DNA of 64,000 bases from Zhengitettix transpicula (Eukaryota > Arthropoda > Insecta > Orthoptera > Tetrigidae), in NCBI GenBank assembly GCA_037074705.1, contig CM073594.1, positions 64,848,509 to 64,912,508 on the forward strand, read 5' to 3'. Both the position numbers and the translations under genes were made by a program. Shown in pieces: positions 25,201 through 39,100 of this stretch (the stretch's first letter is position 1; each line of letters begins with the position of its first letter). A model generated the notes under the pieces. That model was given only the letters and a program-made list of their open reading frames with translations, did not search any database and was not told where the DNA came from.

Positions 25201-28200
25201 GAGATTGGTCGACAAATTGACGAATTTCCATTCCAGCAATGAAAATAAAATTATAAATTAATAGTGTATAATGAGATTTGTTTATCTTAATTTTCGATGT
25301 TCCGTTTATTGTTCAGCATCGACGTCAATAATTTGGCAGATAAAATTCTAACGTCACGTTATTCCTGGTCGTCAGTATATTAATTTCTGAATTGAATAGG
25401 CCAGTTCACACACGATTTGATGGTCAAGAAAAGCTATGGACAAATTAGGTTTGTCTTTTTTGACGTTTACCAACACATTTTCGGGGTTCTTTCAAATAAA
25501 ATCCGTCGGGGGCGTTTTGGCATGAAAATGCAAGTAACATAAAGAGCCATCAGTTGATTTATCGAAATAGTTGGAGCAAGCAAGCAAGCAAAGTCGTGCC
25601 TTGAATTTTCGTCTCGCTATAATTGCGATAACTAGGAGCCCTGGCTGACATTTTAAGTGTTTGTGCGACCACTAAAGAAGTACGCTTTAATTTTGTTGCT
25701 GGTCTTCTCGCAGAAAAGGTCATCATTTGAGAAGAAGATAAAAAAGAATAATTTTGTGATTGTAATATGAGAAAAACTAGACAAAGTGGGTATCATAATT
25801 TTTATACAGTCTATAAAATATAATTAAGAGTTCGGCATTAGTAGGCAAAGCAGATAACGTTTTATAAAAACTCAATTAACTTGAATAAATGGCTCTTCAT
25901 GTTTTAATATTGTAATAGAATACATTTGTGGTGGAGAGGAGGGAACAAGATTCAGATAAACATTGAAAATGTTTTCAGGCAACTTAAGATTCAATTATGT
26001 GTCACTAGATTGAAAAAAAATTACTTCTGATTGAAAATAATGAATAATAAAGATAGACAATACAAGCAAAACAGGTAATATAAATACCACACAATGTTTC
26101 TGGCATCCTTGTTCCTTTCGTCAGGTGCTAAGAAGAGCCCGGAGAAACACAACTGCACTGGTCAGTTGACAACACTCAAAAGCTTTTGTTTGTATTGGCT
26201 ATCTTTATTATTCATTATATGTCACTAGACTTAGAGTTTCTACTTGTAGCTGAACACAATCAAATATTTTTCTGAAAGTATTTTTTTATCAGTTCAGCTA
26301 AAGATGATCACATAGATTTCATTTTCATATACGTAAATATACTTGGTAGCTTCTTAATATAAATTATTTTATCACTTGATTTTGTTCATTAATTGACTTC
26401 TTTATCTAATTAGTATTAATAGTTATGCTTAAATTTAATATTTTATTTAGTAAAAGAGTATCTGCCCAATAACCTTCCATTTGTATATTTTTTGCCCTAT
26501 CGTATATTTGTTTTGTCTGCGATAGATATTTAAAAAATATAAATATTAAAAACATAAATATTTTAGGTAATAAATTCGGGAGAATTGGATAATTAATACT
26601 AAAAGAAATACAACGTTTTGCCTCAATATGACGTCGTCATTAATGAGAAAGGAGACCTAAATGTTTTTTTTTGTGAAGCGGTAATTTAATATTTTTTCGC
26701 AATTACTTGAATCTAAGTTAATTTGATTTAATTATATAGAATTTATTGTAACTATTTCTTATTACTGAAATTACTATCAATTTATAAATAAAGTTTTAAT
26801 TCTATTTATAAGTTGTGAAGGATTTTTGGTATTCTGTAGATTTATATTAACTTAAATCTTTTCTCATTAATGTGGTATCAAAATTGGGACTAAAGGTTCT
26901 CACTTTTCCTACTTCCATAATTATATTTTTACTAAAAGAGACAGTCAATACACTTTGATTCGAATATATTTTTATTAGTGGTAGTTAAAAGAACTTTTAA
27001 TCATCAAATGGTGCTGTTGAATGCAGAAAAGTTTTACTTTATTTCAGGACACTAAGTACACGTCATTTTTGTATGTCTCCTAATTTTGTGAATTATTTTT
27101 ACTATACAATACACGTATGTTGGTTTTTTTTTTGCTGTGGACATAAAGCTCTCCCCTCTGAGTGCTCCATTTCTTAATTAATTAAACGTTGAATTTTTCG
27201 TTATCTTTTCACCAATATTGGGGCAAAATATATTTTTTTCTTTCACAATGAGAATGATTATCTCACAACGCAGCGCAGAACATTTTTGATACACAAATGT
27301 GAAAATTTAAGACTCGTGTATGGAATCACTACCAAAAAAAGTAAGGGACAACGGTTTAATGATCTTTTTTGGTCGGTACTGTGATACGTTTAGTTTTAAC
27401 TGGGGAAAAATCCACCTGGAGAGTTGAACAAGAAATACTGTGTATCGTCCAGCAGATAATATTATTATTATGATTTTTTTTACATACATACATAAATATT
27501 GAATCTTTAGATCAGGGAGCGGGGCGCGACTGCATCTGTTCCCCAGAGGGACTGCGGTAAAAACACGCGGTGGGTCAATTTCTCTAACACAGACCTGTGT
27601 TGTTATCAAGTGAGACGTGTTATGCGTACTGGAAGTTCGTTGGACTTTATTAGTTCATGCTATCGGTGTTTCCATTGCCTATATCGGTTTTAAGTAAATG
27701 AGGTTTAAAATAGAGAAACACATGTAGCAATAAGAGTTACGGAACCAGAGAAATAGAACAGATGAAACGGAAAGATACAGTAACGAGAATGAGGATATCA
27801 ACGTTTCGAATAGTAATCAAACTCTGTTCTTCTTCAGGGTTGAAGGCGTTCATTGTCCTTAGTCGTCTAGCAGCTACACCACGAAGACCCATCCGCGATG
27901 AGGATATCAACGTTTCGAATAGTAATCAAACTCTGTTCTTCTTCAGGGTTGAAGGCGTTCATTGTCCTTAGTCGTCTAGCAGCTACACCACGAAGACCCA
28001 TCCGCGATGAGGATATCAACGTTTCGAATAGTAATCAAACTCTGTTCTTCTTCAGGGTTGAAGGCGTTCATTGTCCTTAGTCGTCTAGCAGCTACACCAC
28101 GAAGACCCATCCGCGTGTTTTTCCTTAGATGACTTTGAGCAGTAAAATATTTCTCTTTAAATTTAGTTTGCCTTTCTCCTAAAATGTGTAATCAAGATTA

Positions 28201-31200
28201 ATTTTTTCTCCCTCATTTACTATTTTTAGAGCCTCTCCATATCTGCGCTCGGTGTTTTGTAAAAAGTTTGCAAATATCTGTGTTGCAGAAAGAGTTCTCA
28301 GGTTTCACACGAATACCAACAGCGACGTTTCGACGACCACCGGGTCTGTCTTCGCCTAGAGGATAACAGCTTGTGGACGTACCCGTGTGAAACCCGAGAA
28401 CTCTTTCTGCGGCAAGTACGCCGGGATGTTTTTATTTTTTGTATCGGCCTACGTTAAAACATTTTACATAGAAATTGTGACTTTTATTATTATTTACGTG
28501 ACATGTACCATTAATTACTAATATTAACCAGACAGCTTTGTTGCGAGTACTTTTGTTTTGTCATTACTCTAATTAAACGGCTACACCACGTCTGATTTTA
28601 CATTTCACTCTACCGAAATTCATTACTCAAATTAGTTTGTCCCTTAGGACGTTAATTCGTTTGCCGTTTCAATTTTCTCGCACGGTTTGGGTCGATAGTC
28701 GCGAATTTCGGCTAGTCGATAATCTCGATTAAATATTTAAACTTAATTATGTAAGTAAGCTCCGGGGGTGAACTCACCTTTTTTTTGCGGAAAAAATAAA
28801 TTCCTTCAATCGCGACACGAGGTTTCGTTTCACCGTCGACTGGTAATCGTTTTTATTGGAGAAAAATACGTTTTTATTTCATATTAGCAATCGTGCCCGA
28901 TCTTCGATTCGCAATACGCACATTTTTTTTCCCCTCCACATTACATAATGTAGTGCCTTGACTGCGTATCTCTGGACTGTGCTACGACTCGACTTGACGG
29001 CATTTGTTACGTTCTTTTAAGCCACATTATTTGGGTTACTATTTTTCTTCCAGTATTGTTGCGTGCCGTAAAATTTTTATTTGAGATAGATAAGAAGAAA
29101 AATGAGTCGGTTGAAAAAGAAAACATTAAGGTAATTAAATAGAGTTTAAACACGTCTCTTATCTACTTCACCTATATCGGTGGAAAAGTCCAGTCTGCCA
29201 AAATTGGTTAACATTTCATTGCGATACATGAAACATTAGATTCACGCCTATTTGCTATGACAACTCTTGTGTGTGTTCGGAAATAATACGCACAGCAAAA
29301 CTAATTAATGTATTATTTCTTAATCCGGCGCCTAGTTAAAAATCTATCGACAGGTGACGTAAAAGTTATATCAAACGAGGTGGATTAAATTTTACTTTCA
29401 CCTCCACAATGAAAAATCAGTTTTTGTTTCTTCTAATAACAGAATTAAAGTTGAGATGCTTTTAAATAAATTGTTGATCGCAATCAATTATTTTGGGAGA
29501 CCTGAGAAATAGAAATTACGTATCTTGACGGTAAACTTTAATTTACGGATCAAACGGCCTTCGGAGTGCAAATCAGATTTTTCTGTTTTTCTTTTCAAAC
29601 GATTGTAGCAGTAAAGAGTATGCAGTGCATTTGCCGTTGCATTGTTAGCGTCGCATTGTTTCATTTTCTTACTGTAAGGCCTGTTACACAAACGGTGATT
29701 ATTAATTCGGCGATAATTTATCGCTGCTGTCGTAACCGTAGGAGACCATTTAAGTGAATGATACTTGCACATTGTCCGGTAAATAATCTCTGCGATAAAA
29801 TTGTAGCGGCCGACAGCTTGAGTAGTAGCTCTGTGCCTCAAGCCGCTTGACGACAAATTTATCGCCAACTTGAACTAGTAGCCAATCCAATGCATGTTTG
29901 CACACAGGGCGGTTTTTCTACAGCTGGAGTTATCTTATCTTTTGTGTCCTTTTATTTTGCATATTTCGAATATGAATAATTTGGGTGACATAATAGACAA
30001 TGAAACTATTTCATTAATTAAAGAAAGACCTGTGTTATGGGATAAAACCCTGAACATATTTCGCGTCATCCTGCCTCAACTCTTCAAACAGCATGTAGAA
30101 AGCTCCAACCACCTCGCTTTCATTAATTGGATGAACCCAAATTAGTCGATTTTGTCTTCTCATTTTCATTCGACGACGAAATAACAATAATGCTCGAGTC
30201 TGCACTCTGCTCATTTCGAACTACACTGTTCACAACACACTCAACTGAGAATTGTACGACGGAAAATTTATTTCCGCGATAATTATCGCTGTAAATGTTA
30301 CGTATCCCGATTTCTTTGAGCATCAACGATACTTTTACTTCCGCGATAAAAATCGCCTTGTGTGTTTAACGATCCTAATAATGTGAAAACGACCTTTATA
30401 ACAGACAATATTAAAAATGAAACACTTAAATTAAGTATAATTTAAAGCTGATGGATTTTCCGACGCGGATTATTCGCCGTTGGAAAACGAAGCTGATCCG
30501 CGTCGAAACGTGCAGCAGCTATAATTTTTACTTATTTTAGATGTTTCTTTTATAATTTTGTCTGTTATAAAAAAGGTAGTTTTAACATTATTAATTTCAG
30601 CAGACGTTAATTTTTTGTGTCTATTGTTTACTGTAACATATAAAGAATGATTCTTCTCGGGCTTCTAACCGAGTAAACAATTGTATTCGCGATGTTTACT
30701 GTTTTGAATTGTTTTTGACAATTATTTTTCTGGTTTACTTTTATCATGACTGGGCACGCAAACTGATAGTAGTAATAATTAAACTATATACATAAATAAA
30801 CCAACCAAATTTGTAACATATATTATAATAAAGTGATATATTTCTGACAAATATGGCTGGTTTATTCCTTTATAATTCAATGAAGCCAGTTGAATAACGA
30901 CTATTAATTATGATGATCAAGGCGTAATTGAAGGGTCAATAGTGGTGTATCTATGATTTTTCGCAATTGATGCATGGCATTTGATAGTATTAAGTATTTT
31001 TATATACTTCTAACTATGAGTAAAAAAAGGAAGCAAGAAAAGAGAGAAGAAAACAAACGGAGAGTAAGGAGAGAAAAAAAAGGTGAAAAGGGGAAGCTAA
31101 ACAGGAGAAAGAAAGAAGTACAGGTATATAAAGGCAGAATATAGTATTAATTAGATAAATAAATAACCAAATAACAGACAAAATGGAGGGATAATATAAA

Positions 31201-33087
31201 TACCAAACAACGTTTCTTGTTGCTTTAGTAAAAATATCGCATGAGCTGTAAAAACAACACAGCCGAACAAATCAGGAGAAGAACTCAATAACCTGACGAA
31301 AGCAACCCACTTTTAACACAGGAGTATTATATTTCATATCGAATATAATAGTCTCGTACTGACAAATTTTCTTTGCTGTTGGAAACGTTGGCGTAATCTC
31401 GACTTTCCCTCTACATTAACATTCTTCCTCTAGTCTTTTTGTGGGTGATTTATCACTTCGTCGCTGGCACTTCCTCTCAATAACTTCTAATCCGTCATGC
31501 GTCTATCTTTATTGTTTCTTGTATCCTCCTTTTTTATTTGTTAATTTCTGTCTGTTGTGTGTTTATCATTTTCCTTCGTTCTTCATTCCCTTAGTTTTTT
31601 TTCTAAAACCCAGACAACGTAATATCACATCAATACCTGTAATATTTCCTACTGACGTCGGCAGGATTGACAAATCAACCGATATTACCAGAATAATAAC
31701 AATGAGAACACCTACAATGACTCACCTCGCTGACATCGTATCCGTAACAAGCAAAATTAAATGTAAGTCGAAGTTTACCATTGTTTAACTGACTCCTAGT
31801 CCGTTATTAATGTTTAGTGCCACCAGTGTGAATAATGACGGTTGGTTAAGGAAATTCAAACATTTCAATGAGAAACAAAGGTACAAAATATATACAAAAA
31901 ATTTTTTTAAAAAAATTGATAATTGTCGTTAAATATATATGACTAAGGTTGTTGAAAATGTAATACATCGTCTGTGTATATTAATTAGATAAAGAAGTAG
32001 CCATTAACGAAAATACCTTCAAGTCGTTCTTGATGCTTGTACGATTTCGAATCACCTAAAGAAAAGTACAACAGACAAGGCAATGGAACCTTGCATCTAA
32101 ATTTTAATAATTGATTACATACTAAATTATTAAAAATTGTCATACCTGATGAGTTCCCAGAGGAGAACGAAAAGTCATAGTGAATTTAATATTTTTTTTG
32201 TGTAATAAACATGATTACTTTTCTAACTCGAGGACGTATTTACATTATTATTAAGGTTCAACACTGTTCATTTGTGTAATTGTTTCGCATTTTAATCATT
32301 TAGTAATTGCATGGGAATTGTTGACAGGTTGTTTTAACAGAGAGCAGTTAAAGTGCCATAAACAGAGGGGATAAAACTCTGTTGAGTGTCGGAGATAATC
32401 GATGCGTACGCTTAATTAAACGCGATATTTACAGAATTTAACTTGTGTTATGTTTATGAAGAATAAACTACTCGTCACGTGGTCTCTCGTGGCTACTTGC
32501 CCTTGTTGGTTCGCCTGTGAGATGAATAATTTGGCGTCAAAGTCTAGTTTTGCATACACGTCATACCAGCCAGCGGTTGGTCACATGTGCGTGTCCTGGG
32601 ATGCATAATTCATCATGTTTCTGCTCCGCTTCCTTCTCAAAACAATTGGTTGATAGTGTTCCATCGACTACCATGATACGAGAAAGGCATGGAAATGTCG
32701 CTAGTAGAAACGAAGAAGAAAGGAAGTGGAAGTGATTGAGTGAGTTGGTGAATGCAAAGAGTAAAGAATGAAATCATCAACGTTTTTGATAAGGCGTCCG
32801 AGAGGAGCGTACTCACGGGGCCCTACTTGATTCGGTACCGTCCCGTCAGGAGAAGACATCGATTTTTCGACCATGAGAGATCACGGAGGCGAGGCTCTCG
32901 TCTGGACTAAGTAGATCCACATCTCTGGAGTCGATTAGGATCCGCTTCTGCCACTTTTCCTTCACTTTCTTTCACCGCTTTTCATTTCATCTTCCTCATC
33001 ATCTGAGTCCTTGTTCTGTTATCAGTAGCCAATTTCATCGACCATAGGTTAAATCCTGTACATGTATTTGACAAGTATAGACAGAAA

Positions 33088-33134
<47 letters not shown>

Positions 33135-36100
33135 GACCATAGCACTGATTTTATTATCGTCTCACTTTCCATTCTCACGCCAAACAATGCTCTTCTTTAC
33201 AATGCTATAGCCTCAAAGTTACGCCACCAATAATTAAAGAAACAATTTATATAAAACACACACACATATATACAAATAAATATAAATATTGTGGTAAACA
33301 CTTTTATTAAATAAAGAAAGAAGGAAATTGAAATTATACCAATCTGGTGGTAAACGATATTTATGTAAAGGTTTACAGAAGAAAGTTTTTTTACATACCA
33401 TTTATTTAGAGCTGCACTGGTTTGTTCACACGTGATTATTTAATTTTTATAGAACACTAATTTCATTGACAGGCTATAGCACTGATTTTATTATCTTCTC
33501 GCTTTCCATTCTCACGCCAAACAATGCTGTTCGTTACAATGCTCTAGCCTGACAATGCAATTAATACAGTTCAAACAATATAACAACAGTTCCTTTTGTC
33601 TCTAATTTAGGATTTCTTCAGGTTAACATTAGTTGGGAAAAAAATGAGACCTTAATTTATCAATATTATGTTATGTCAGATAAATATCAATATTGAATTA
33701 CATAAATTATATCTAATTACGTTACAACTTCGCGTTACTTGTTCTGTTTATGTTTCACTACTTTTGAACAGGAACAATTGTTAAGTATTTTCACCTTTTT
33801 CGATTTTAATTGCGACGTTGTTGAGATTCCGGCATAATTTTAATTTTCTTCCCAAGTTACGAAACTAACGAGATGTGGAGACTGACATGACCTTCGTAGT
33901 TAATCTACGGATCGACGATGCTAAGTGTAATGTTATTGTGCGATGGAAGAAGGAAACAAGGTTAAATGATACCGTCTGTTGCATAATTAATATGTGCGTA
34001 ACGTTAGGTAAAATATTGAACAAATCGGCTTTAATGTAGGTATTTAAGAAAAACGATTTCTGTGGATCGAAAAATATTATATTTTTAACTAAAACACTCG
34101 TTAATAAAGTAAATTTAATATTATATTTTTTAAAAGTAAATTAAAATTCTTTTTTTTATTTAATTTATTATTTTTTGCGGACAATTTTTTTTAGATATAT
34201 TTAAATATACACTGACACGTAAAGTAAATACATTTTTTTAATACTCGCACGTCCTGAAGTTTTTTTTTGTATTTCAGTTCGGAGAAACTGCAAATGTTTG
34301 CTATATAGTGAGTGATATTTGACTACAGCGTTGTCATACAACAATTAAAAACAAATTTGGCTAGGTGTTTTGGTCTAAAAAAGACCTCGACTGAGGACTT
34401 CGTTTGTAATGTTTTCTTTGTGGTAATGAGTTTGCTGCTCGACATCAGGACAGATTACTCTTAACAGGGCTGCAAAAGGAGGGGAGGTCCACGCACACAC
34501 TGTGATCCACAAGAAGAAGAAGAAGAAGAAGGAAAAAAGAGTTCACGCAATTATGGAACACTCTGCCTTGGTTTTAGTACTACAGTTCTGCTGTTATGGT
34601 CACTTAGTCGTTTCCCATCATCTCGAATAGGTTGATGTATGTTGTTACGCTTCTAATAACCCACTACAGTATATTTAATCTAAAACATTTGTCCGCTGAC
34701 AGAAATCCCAACCATCAAGCAACTGTTTCCTTGCAGTCTTCCACGTCTACTCAAACTTATCAGTCCTGGAATTCTCCGCTGGCTGTCGATACTTTGTGTT
34801 CGTCAATGCCACCTTCCTTTCAATAAACAAGATGGTATTACCATTTTTCCGTGACGCAGCTCGCTTGGCGGGATGTGCAGAAGACAAACCTCCCTTACTT
34901 CACATTCCGCGCCGTCTAGGGTGGTCATTCGAGTTAATTACATAATAATTTGAGATCTGTAGACAAATTATTGTAGAGTTTAATAATTTTTTGCATTCAG
35001 TAGTCTTGCAAACGAATGGAATAACTGCTGTCTTAGAGCAAGTTTAGAGATAAGTGAGCACGTGCCAGGTGACGCGTTTCGCTTTTGGGAAAAGGAAAAT
35101 TGTTGTGAGGAGAAGGAAAAATAAAAGTAAAGATACGATAAGAGCCGCGTGGAGTGGCAGCGCTTTGAGTTGGTAAATTAGCCTCAAGTAAACGCTTCTC
35201 TACGTCTTTTGTGTGGTTTTGTAGGTGGCGGGGAAGCGAATTAAAAGCAATTTTAACTCCCACAATAATTTTGTCTCATCTTATTCTCCAAGGTGTATAA
35301 CGGGTTTTCATCGCATTTTCTTCCTTCTAGTTTGGAGCCTGGTGGATCTGATCCACCGCGACATCGGTTAATGGGAACGGAAATAAAAGTAAATGACGGC
35401 GGGACAGGAAAAGTAGACTAGTTGTGCATCTTGCCTCTTCGAAAATGGTAACTGAATATTTTTATATTTTCGGTGAGCAAACAGGGAAATTAAAGGTCAC
35501 AATGACATCGGTTGAGAGGATGAAAGCTCTTCAACGTTGAAGCTAGATTGGAGGAATTATATGAACAATTGCTAATGAGCCTTGTTGAAGTGTACTGGAA
35601 ATTAATGTGGTGACTGCAAGAAGGAATGTTGAAACTTGATAAATGAATAATGAGTTTCAGGAGCACACTGACAATATGATTTTGGAGCCAAGCGATTTAG
35701 TGGCGGAAGGTCCAAGAAAGATCTGAATAGCATGGGACGAGATATTCATCACTCATGACCAAAATAAAAAAATATACCTTCATGATCCATTAGTTTTCTT
35801 CGTTCTGTTACTCTGTTCCTTTTTTCCATTTGGTTTACAGCCAGTTTAAAGCCGGAAGTTCGAGATAACCTTCAAAGTCAGACGAGTGATCTGGTATTTG
35901 ATCATCAATGGGCACATCTTGGCAGGTGTCTTCTACGAACTTCGTCAAATATATGGAAACGTGCCACTTCATGAAATAAAAGGTAACTTCTTTCGAAAGG
36001 AAATTAGAAGGTTGGATTTTTTTATTTACGAAAACAAAACTGAAATTTTTTCTCTCCCATGCTCAACTTTTTTTTAGGCCGTGATATTTGCGGATCGGCC

Positions 36101-39100
36101 GTTGTTTTGTTCTTGTCGTTTTTTTTCCCTTTTCGCCGCAGTGAAGTATTATTATCCACTAGATGACGTCAGAGAGATTATTTGCATGAAATGCCGTCAA
36201 AATTTCTTCCGCCCTGTTAGGATCTTTGATGAGTTATTTTTGGGGCGATTATAAACAACCACGGCGACAATCTATGGGTTCACTCTGAGCGTAATCAACA
36301 TGAAATAGAAACATTTTCGCAGTGGGGCTTATTCGATATTATATATGCATATTTTATTTCGCGCCAGCTGTAAAGCACTATTTTATAATTTCTCTGATCT
36401 CAAAGTTTTTTTTATTGTAGCTCCAATTATTTTTTCTGTGGCAGTAGCAAAAAAAGGGATATAACCTTACTCGTGGTTAATGTAAACAATAATTCAAATG
36501 CGATGCGAAATATACAGTTTTGTCTTTCCAATGCAGAATTTAGATGCCGCCGGGAAATGGCAAGATGAATAATTCCGCTGCTTACAGCGACGTTGCGCTT
36601 TCACGGAGACTCACTCATGCATACTTTATTATTTTTTTAAATGCACCATTTTTTTCTCGCCCTAAAACAATATGTTTGTGGACTTTTAGAGAGGATTTGT
36701 GCCTCGGTGGTCGCCGACGTTGGCCACACGATGTCAATAGTTATCCACTGTTCGCATTGGAACAATCGTCCAACTGCCTCCAAATCTGGTTGAAAAATCT
36801 TGCGTCCCCTCAGAAAATCCCACTTAGGGCCCGACCAACCTCATGCTGATTTCTCAAGGGTTCTACCTATATCACACAAGGATGAATGCCGGGTAGGATA
36901 CTTAAAACTATATCCAGAGGAGTCTTAGATAATCCTTGCTGCTTGCAACCCCCCTTCGTATCCGTTCCTATGCTATTAAAGAGGCCACAACGTGATTGAT
37001 CTTCAGGTTTACTGTCAGACTAAACAAAAAAAATTCAATAACGTAAGCAGATTATCAGAATGTTGGTGCCGTATTACCATTTTCTTGGGCTTGGTCGTGG
37101 ATCTTTATTCTGAGTTTTTACAGAATCTCTCGACATCAGTTATTTTTCAGAATCAGCTGCTATGCTTTTTGTTTTTAATTTAATGGCATATCCAAGATTT
37201 GAAGTTAACTGTTCAATAATAATAATAAAAATTAATGGCCTTCATTGGTGACATTGTCATATCCATCTCGGGTCTTTTTATTATTAATTATTTTACTAAT
37301 AAATCTTGCGGATTAAACTGCCTCCCTAACATATTATTTATTGTTATATTTTGTTGTGTTTTTCTGAATTCAGTCCTCGTAAATGTCCCTAGTGGTCTCA
37401 GTATTGATCTCTTCGCTGTCGCTCTCGTGTCGGATGATCTCGCTTGCCATGTTCCCCTTTTCTTCTTCTTCTTTTTCAGCAGCAGCAGGCGTTTCTTAGA
37501 ACCGCACATACATGTCTTCCATTTCCTTTCCTTCATTTTGCTGGTTGTCTTTTTTTTTTTTGCTTAAGACTTGATTTATGAATGACCGGAAAAGTGAAAT
37601 CACTGAAGTTATTCGCAGAAAGGGCCTTGATTATTTTTATAACGTTACTGAACCTGAAATAATTCGCTTCTCCCTCGTATGTTAATACTAATGCGATTAA
37701 AAGTGTGCACGGTTGATAATTTATAGTAATTGAAAGAGAGGAATTCGGCACGGGAAGCGTCATCTGTTGGCACAGGGTGTAACTTTGTGATCTTTATCGC
37801 AGTATCGGTCTATTCCACTTCTCATTCATTTTTAGATTATAAATTGGGAAAGAGAGAATAATAATGAGGGAAGCAAATGCGATGAGACGTTTGCCGCTAC
37901 TTTTTAAAAATAATATACATTTTCAACTATTTCTATTAGACTTAAGGGAAGAATAATGATTTGTTACTTCGTCGCTGTCACCTTCAATCAATAAACCTAA
38001 TCAGTCTGCTTTTTCTTTGTTGTATCTTTCTGCTTCGTCGATTTTGTCTCTGCTGTGTGTTCCGTTGATCTTCCTCTTTGGTGTTTCTTCCATATTTAAC
38101 TCATACAATGGAATACCAGGTCAGAATCAGTATATCTCCTTATCCTGTGTTGTACCTGCTTACAATTCCTGGCTACTGATTTAAACATGGGTCGTCGCCA
38201 CACTAATGCTACTACTACTACTTTTTATCTGTTACGCATCTGGTCACATGATGTGACGGTATTCGCGACGTCACACTTTTTTCTTTTGCTTGGGAGTGTT
38301 TATTGCCCCTTCGGGGGAAGGGGGGGGGGCTCCATCTTTCTTTTACAACTGCTGGCCCAGTCTCTGAGACGAAATAAATTCTTTAGCGTGCACGAGGCAG
38401 GCAGTCGGAGAGAAGCTTTCCTGTGGTCGATCTTAATTGAAAAACAAAGCGCTTGCACTCTGGGTTGAAGGGAAGTGCTCTCTCACAAGCTCTCTGGCGG
38501 GCGTTTCCGGTTTAAATTTATACTTGTATGTATGACTGGTCTCCCTCTCCGTCGTCTTTGGATTACCTCCATTCTTCACTTAGCAGCCTACAAATTAACT
38601 AACCCTCCATCCCAGAGGAAGTTGGTCTTGATGGATGCCGGAACGTCTTGAGTAGACGAGTCGTTATGACGACGATAATAGCTACTGTGGTGTGGGGGAG
38701 GCCGGAAAAGAGAACTGGTGGAGAGAGGCTTAGTATCTAAAGTCAAGCTGGAAAAGTCGAGACCACGACTATGGATTCATTTTTATTTACAACATTTCAG
38801 CTTCTCCGACGTTTTCAAGCCGTGCAAAATTTTCGGATGATCACTTTCTTTGCATGTTACGAATTCGAAAAATATCTCGGTGTGTCAAATCAGGCGAATT
38901 AGACAAAAAAAATCCAACCTCATAATTATACATTTTTTTCTGGTGTAACAATTTACAAATATTAGTTTCCGCTTATCTTTCGTCTTTTTTCTAAATTTTC
39001 TTAATTGAATAGTTCCATCAACACTCTTGAATCGACGTCAGGATTGCGATGGAAAGACCACCACACCAGCAACTTTAATCGTTTAATTTTTCGCAGTCGA

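Noticed and set aside
27762..28080. Repeated peptide containing MRISTFRIVIKLCSSSG, looking like a protein repeat
   Set aside because: The 109-bp unit changes frame each time and has no domain; it is a DNA tandem repeat.
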